Source of the DNA: Alphaproteobacteria bacterium
GTDB lineage: Bacteria; Pseudomonadota; Alphaproteobacteria; GCA-2731375
Assembly: GCA_021776235.1 (NCBI GenBank)
Contig: JAJFGG010000121.1
Coordinates: forward strand, 1-64,000
DNA: 64,000 nucleotides
Reading direction: 5' to 3'
The notes under the pieces are model-generated. The model made no database searches. It was not told where the DNA came from and saw only the letters and a list, made by a program, of their open reading frames with translations. The position numbers and the translations under genes were made by a program. Of this stretch, positions 60,099 through 64,000 are shown one piece after another. Position 1 is the first letter of the stretch. Every line of letters begins with the position of its first letter.

Positions 60099-62148
60099 GG
60101 GCCAACTCCACAAACAAATTTCCCGCCGCATCCACGCGGCAATGGTCGCCAGGGCCGAGCAGAGTGGTCGCATCCAATTGCTCGATCACCGCCGGGCCGT
60201 CAAGCTCCTGGCCCGGCAGCAGCCTATCCCGGTCGTAAACCGGGGTCTCCAGGAACGTCTCGCCATCGAACCAGACAGCGCGGTGGTGTTCCGCCACGGC
60301 GTCCGTGGCGTCATGGGCCACGGCCGGGCCGGCGCCTTCGCCAGGGCCCGGCAAACGGCCGATTGCCGTGACGCGGAGGTTCACGACTTCGACCGGATCC
60401 TCCGGATTGTGATAGCCATAGTTGCGTTCATGGGCGGCAAAGAACTTTTCCCGTAGCGCGGACAGCTCTGGCCCCTGGGCCTCCCCTGGGTCCAGTTCCA
60501 CCTGCAGCTCGTAATTCTGCCCGATATAGCGCATATCGAGACTGTAGACGGCATCCTGCGCGCCGGGGCCGATGTCGGCGGAATCGAACCAGGCCGCGGC
60601 CTGTTCTGCCAGATTTTCCAGATTGCCCTCGATAGCCGCCATTGCCGCCTGCGACAATGGCGTGACGCGGCTGATCACAAAGCTTTCCCGCAGGTCGGAA
60701 ACCACCAGCCCGCGGGCGCAAAGAATACCCGGGGCGGGCGGCACCAGCAGGCGCGAGATGCCCAGGGCCCGCCCTACGTCGGCCGCATGCAGCGGGCCGG
60801 CACCGCCAAACGGCAACAGTACGAAATCCCGTGGATCGTGCCCGCGTTCGACCGAGATGGTGCGGATCGCGCGCACCATATTGGCCACGACAATACCCAG
60901 AATGCCATGGGCCGTGCGTTCAATGCTCATGCCCAGGCGTTCGGCGGCAGGGGCAAGCGAGGCCCGGGCCGCATCCTCGCGCAGGGCCATGCCGCCGCCC
61001 AACAGGCCCTGGGGCGACAGCCGTCCCAGGACCAGATTGGCATCGGAAACCGTCGGCTCGGTGCCGCCCTGGCCATAGCAGGCCGGGCCCGGTACGGCGC
61101 CGGCGCTTTGCGGCCCCACTTTCATCAGACCATCGCGCTCGAACCAGGCGATGGAGCCGCCGCCGGCGCCGACTGCATTAACATCGACGCTGGCCAGGCG
61201 CACCGGATAACCTTCGATCCACCGGTCATAGGCGACATCGGCGGCCAGGTCGCGGATCAGACAGACGTCAGCAGAGGTGCCGCCCATATCCAGGGTGATG
61301 ACGTTTGGCATATGGGCGGCGCGGGCCGTATCAATGGCCCCGACCACGCCGGCCGCCGGTCCGGACAGGGCCGTGCGAATGGGCAGTTGGCGCGCCCGCG
61401 CCGGAGTCATCAGCCCGCCGGCCGATTGGTTGATGCCCAGGGTCGCATTGGGCATCAGTTGGCTGACCTGATCCTCGAACTGGCTCAGATAGCTGCCCAT
61501 GACCGGCTGCAGGTAGGCATTCAGCACCGTGGTCGAGAGGCGTTCGTATTCGCGGAATTCCGGCTGCACCTCGGACGAAATGGAAATGTGCAGATCCGGC
61601 AGGGCCTGCTGCAGGCGCTGGCGCAACTGTTGCTCGTGCGCGGGATTGATAAAGCCGAAAATAAGGCAGACAGCCAGACAATCGGCGCCGCTTTGCGCCA
61701 CCGCGTCCACCGCCTGTTCGACCGCATCCTGATCCAGGGCGCGGTACACCGTGCCGTCATAGAGGATGCGCTCGGCCGCTTCAAAGCGGCGCTCCCGCGG
61801 CACCAGGGGGCTGGGGTAATCCTGCTGAAAGCTGAACATGTGGGGGCGGATCTGGCGGCCGATTTCCAACAAATCGCGGAAGCCTTCGGTCACCAGCAAG
61901 GCAACCTTGCCGCCGCGCCGCTGGATCAGCGAATTGGTGGCAACGGTGGTGCCGTGGGAGAGGCGGCTGACGGCGGCGAAATCCACATCAGTGGCCCGGG
62001 CCAGTTCGTCCAGCCCCCGCAGGACGGCGGTGGCGGGATTATCCGGGGTCGACGGCGTCTTGTGGATGCGCAGGGCGCCGCTCTCATCGTCATAAACATG
62101 AAAGTCGGTGAAAGTCCCGCCTACGTCGACACCGATGATCCATGACAT
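60091..62148 (-). CDS. hyuA: hydantoinase/5-oxoprolinase family subunit A (second copy)
   Basis: Protein of 685 residues with 'WIIGVDVGGTFTDFHVYDDESG', 'SHGTTVATNSLIQRRG', 'NQSAGGLMTPARARQLPIRTALSGPAAGVVGA' and 'TLDMGGTSADVCLI', the ATP-binding acetate-kinase-like pattern. Same family as the copy at 45139 but in the opposite orientation and of a distinct subgroup. Start ATG 62148, weak ribosome site. It is separated by 147 bases from the TRAP permease upstream; that gap is filled by inverted repeats that may limit read-through. A TRAP/HyuAB grouping points to an imported amide, lactam or keto compound. Confidence 0.93.
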   Translation of the reverse strand: MSWIIGVDVGGTFTDFHVYDDESGALRIHKTPSTPDNPATAVLRGLDELARATDVDFAAVSRLSHGTTVATNSLIQRRGGKVALLVTEGFRDLLEIGRQIRPHMFSFQQDYPSPLVPRERRFEAAERILYDGTVYRALDQDAVEQAVDAVAQSGADCLAVCLIFGFINPAHEQQLRQRLQQALPDLHISISSEVQPEFREYERLSTTVLNAYLQPVMGSYLSQFEDQVSQLMPNATLGINQSAGGLMTPARARQLPIRTALSGPAAGVVGAIDTARAAHMPNVITLDMGGTSADVCLIRDLAADVAYDRWIEGYPVRLASVDVNAVGAGGGSIAWFERDGLMKVGPQSAGAVPGPACYGQGGTEPTVSDANLVLGRLSPQGLLGGGMALREDAARASLAPAAERLGMSIERTAHGILGIVVANMVRAIRTISVERGHDPRDFVLLPFGGAGPLHAADVGRALGISRLLVPPAPGILCARGLVVSDLRESFVISRVTPLSQAAMAAIEGNLENLAEQAAAWFDSADIGPGAQDAVYSLDMRYIGQNYELQVELDPGEAQGPELSALREKFFAAHERNYGYHNPEDPVEVVNLRVTAIGRLPGPGEGAGPAVAHDATDAVAEHHRAVWFDGETFLETPVYDRDRLLPGQELDGPAVIEQLDATTLLGPGDHCRVDAAGNLFVELAHG

Positions 62149-62197
62149 CGTTCGATCCGCCTATGCATGACGCACTGAAAAGTAATCGAGCCTGCTA

Positions 62198-62222
62198 GAG
62201 CACATTTAATCTAAATGTGCTC
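62198..62222. repeat. perfect 11-bp inverted repeat (GAGCACATTTA / TAAATGTGCTC)
   Basis: The two arms at 62198-62208 and 62212-62222 are exact complements around a 3-base loop. It lies in the gap between dctM and hyuA on the minus strand, next to a second inverted repeat (62236-62298) that shares the AGAGCA start. Probably a REP-like or attenuator hairpin in the transcript. Confidence 0.8.
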
Positions 62223-62235
62223 AGAATCTTTAAGA

Positions 62236-62298
62236 TAGAGCAATTGAACCAATCACTTGGGGCGCGTTAGCGATCCCAATTAATTGAAAATTGCTCTA
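62236..62298. repeat. inverted repeat TAGAGCAATT / AATTGCTCTA with nested stem
   Basis: Exact 10-bp arms at 62236-62245 and 62289-62298 enclose a 43-base loop that itself contains TTGGG and CCCAA. The right arm overlaps the dctM stop codon (62296-62298). With the neighbouring palindrome it forms a compact structured block between the TRAP and hyu genes. Single AGAGCA starts also follow the lactonase stop (31812) and precede the epimerase end (37318), so this may be a family of dispersed elements. Confidence 0.7.
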
Positions 62299-63594
62299 AT
62301 GGTATACCAGCGTCGGCAGCCAAGTCGCCAGTGATGGCATGGAGATCAACAGCACGATCATCGCCAGCATGGCAAAAACAAATGGTATGGCGCCAATGGC
62401 CACGTCATTGAACTTGCCGCCGCGGACCCGAATGCCCTGAACCACGTACAGGTTGACGCCGATGGGCGGGGTGATCAGCGCCGCTTCCATGAGCAGCGTG
62501 ATGAGAATGCCGAACCAGACATCGGAAAATTCGGGCACGCCCAGTTTCATCACGATGGGAAAGACGATCGGGATCGTGGTCAGCATCATGGACAGGGTTT
62601 CCATGAACATGCCCAGCAGCAAATAGAAGACCACGATCAGATAAATCGTCTGGACCGGCGTCAATCCCAATTCGGCGATGAAATTCAACATCGCCTGGGT
62701 GATGCCCATGAAGCCAAGGACAAAATTCAGGAAGATCGCCGCGAACACGATCAACATGATCATGGCCGTGGTGCGCATGGTGCCTTCGAAGGCGTCCCGC
62801 AGCATCCGGATATTCAGGGTCCTGAACGAGGCGGCGATAATAAGCGCCACCATGACGCCAATGGACGCGGCTTCGGTCGGCGTGGCAATGCCGCCGTAAA
62901 TGGAGCCGACGACGGCGGCGAATAATATGATCGGCGGCAACAGGTGCGGCAGGGTTCTTATGCGCTCACCCCAGTTTGTCTCGATCCTGGTGCCGCCCCA
63001 GGACGGCCGGTAAATACAGGCGCCGATGATCGCCACCATGAACAGCCCCGAAAGGATCAGGCCCGGGAAAATGCCGGCCAGATAAAGCTCCGGCACCGAG
63101 GTATCGGTCAACAGCCCATAGATGATCAAATTTATCGATGGCGGCACCAGGATACCCAGGGTGCCGCCCGCCGCCAGGGAACCCAGGAACAGACGCTCGT
63201 TATACTTTCTTTTTTCAATTTCCGGATAGGCGACCGTACCCACCGTCGCCGCCGTCGCCACGCTGGAGCCTGACGATGCGGCGAATATGGTGCAAGAGCC
63301 GATATTGGCATGCATCAGGCCGCCGGGCAGCCAGGACAGCCATTGAATGACCGCGCCATACATGCGGCGCGCAATACCGGCGCGCAGCATAATTTCACCC
63401 AGCAGGATGAACATGGGCACGGCGACAAGAATGAATTCCTTGCTCTTGTCCCAATAAATCTCTGCCAGGGCGGCCGTCAACCTGCCGTCCATGGCGATTT
63501 CATCAAGGATGAAACTCAGTATTCCAAGTACCGCGGCAACGGGCACGGCGGACAACACCAGTACCAGCAGTCCTATGAGGATCCCTGTGGCCAT
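62296..63594 (-). CDS. TRAP transporter large permease (DctM-like)
   Basis: Inner-membrane protein of 432 residues with about twelve hydrophobic segments, the normal size of the DctM subunit. 'PMFILLGEIMLRAGIARRMYGAVIQWLSWLPGGLMHANIGSCTIFAASSGSSVATAATVGTVAYPE' and 'LAAGGTLGILVPPSINLIIYGLLT' are strongly conserved in the family. It moves the substrate using the sodium or proton gradient after delivery by a periplasmic binding protein, which is not in the window. It starts 6 bases after the small permease stop. Downstream is hyuA, suggesting the imported solute is the HyuAB substrate or its precursor. Confidence 0.96.
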   Translation of the reverse strand: MATGILIGLLVLVLSAVPVAAVLGILSFILDEIAMDGRLTAALAEIYWDKSKEFILVAVPMFILLGEIMLRAGIARRMYGAVIQWLSWLPGGLMHANIGSCTIFAASSGSSVATAATVGTVAYPEIEKRKYNERLFLGSLAAGGTLGILVPPSINLIIYGLLTDTSVPELYLAGIFPGLILSGLFMVAIIGACIYRPSWGGTRIETNWGERIRTLPHLLPPIILFAAVVGSIYGGIATPTEAASIGVMVALIIAASFRTLNIRMLRDAFEGTMRTTAMIMLIVFAAIFLNFVLGFMGITQAMLNFIAELGLTPVQTIYLIVVFYLLLGMFMETLSMMLTTIPIVFPIVMKLGVPEFSDVWFGILITLLMEAALITPPIGVNLYVVQGIRVRGGKFNDVAIGAIPFVFAMLAMIVLLISMPSLATWLPTLVYH

Positions 63595-63600
63595 GTCTAA

Positions 63601-64000
63601 TCAGGTCCTGTTTGCAGTGTCGCCGGTTGCCAAGACGACGTCCTGACCTTGGGTTTCTTCTTCGATCACATCGGCGATACTCGGCACACCGGCGATCTTG
63701 GCGACTAGTGCCCAATTGCGCTGTAACAGGGACAGGACGGCATAAAGCGTGACAAAGACGAGGGTAACGAAAAACAGAACCAACCCGGCGAACCAGAACA
63801 GTTGTGGGATCCACTGGGGCGTGCCGAGGGTCGTGATTGACCTGGAGTCGCTGACCCAGGAATCCACAAAGGAGACGCCGGCGTAGTAGGTCATGATCGA
63901 CATGTAATAAAACAGCAGGATGCAGCCCACGACATCGAGACAGGCGGCAACCGGCTTTGGCAGCAAACTATAAAGCGCATCAATCCGTACGTTGGAGCGA
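63601..64000 (-). CDS. TRAP transporter small permease (DctQ-like), partial
   Basis: The frame enters from the right window edge and ends at TGA (63601-63603). The visible part has 'RSNVRIDALYSLLPKPVAAC' and membrane segments 'LDVVGCILLFYYMSIMTYYAGVSF' and 'FWFAGLVLFFVTLVFVTLYAVLSLL', the standard C-terminal part of the four-helix DctQ subunit with its conserved positively charged Arg-Asp loop. The N terminus lies outside, so a TTG at 63966 should not be taken as the start. The stop is 6 bases from the dctM ATG, in the usual DctQ-DctM order. Confidence 0.93.
   Translation of the reverse strand, partial: RSNVRIDALYSLLPKPVAACLDVVGCILLFYYMSIMTYYAGVSFVDSWVSDSRSITTLGTPQWIPQLFWFAGLVLFFVTLVFVTLYAVLSLLQRNWALVAKIAGVPSIADVIEEETQGQDVVLATGDTANRT

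Overview
The window looks like a piece of an alphaproteobacterial chromosome, most likely from a Rhodospirillales-type heterotroph. This is an inference from content: a sensor kinase with a PleC/DivJ/PdhS-like histidine box, protocatechuate genes, oxoprolinase-type hyuAB pairs, a CO-dehydrogenase-type molybdenum hydroxylase, a TRAP transporter and a single-chain pyruvate carboxylase. Most of the sequence is GC-rich and tightly packed with metabolic operons. Several short stretches are visibly AT-richer and look acquired. No rRNA, tRNA, CRISPR array or replication origin was recognised.

Layout. 0-7.6 kb: tail of an Asn-Asn-Gly repeat protein, a CHASE2 sensor kinase, a DJ-1/PfpI protein, an MFS transporter, an isochorismatase-fold hydrolase, NADP glutamate dehydrogenase and an exported protein. 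7.6-11.5 kb: a MaoC hydratase divergent from an acyl-CoA synthetase and a ThDP enzyme. 11.5-18.9 kb, all on the minus strand: an amidohydrolase, a luciferase-like enzyme, a small monooxygenase, pcaH-pcaG-pcaB, a flavin reductase and a second luciferase-like enzyme. This is an aromatic catabolic cluster centred on protocatechuate 3,4-cleavage. 19-23.5 kb: enoyl-CoA hydratase and a signalling group (GGDEF response regulator, CHASE kinase, stand-alone receiver). 23.6-26.4 kb: a recombination scar (truncated second copy of the pyruvate carboxylase biotin domain joined to an apparent IS66 remnant and a broken small ORF), then two unknown envelope genes. 26.4-31.8 kb: pyruvate carboxylase, a ketopantoate-reductase-like protein and a lactonase-type metallo-beta-lactamase. 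31.8-34.2 kb: an AT-rich insert with a phage Gp37/Gp68-type three-cysteine protein and its partner TcmP, the latter split by a one-base frameshift. 34.2-38.3 kb: pntAB transhydrogenase and an epimerase.

38.3-48.9 kb is one long plus-strand catabolic operon: PcaC-like protein, beta-hydroxyacid dehydrogenase, MetE-core methyltransferase, AhpD-like protein, three-subunit molybdenum hydroxylase and hyuAB. The gene order suggests demethylation and hydroxylation of a small, possibly N-heterocyclic compound, followed by ATP-dependent ring opening. No substrate can be read from the sequence. 48.9-58.4 kb is accessory: a NucS-like nuclease, remnants of REP-associated transposase elements with a repeat in three places, an ankyrin protein, a YugP-like peptidase, a minus-strand operon (CitE-like lyase, CoA-transferase, N-carbamoylsarcosine-amidase-like hydrolase), a second acyl-CoA synthetase, and a divergent XRE regulator/GIY-YIG-DUF4357 pair. 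58.4-64 kb: a second hyuAB pair on the minus strand, a REP-like block of inverted repeats, and TRAP transporter genes running off the end.

Best candidates for something little described: the Gp37/Gp68-TcmP island, the XRE/GIY-YIG-DUF4357 module, the two-gene membrane module at 24.6-26.1 kb, and the methyltransferase-hydroxylase-HyuAB operon. Family assignments rest on motifs read by eye. No database search was possible.
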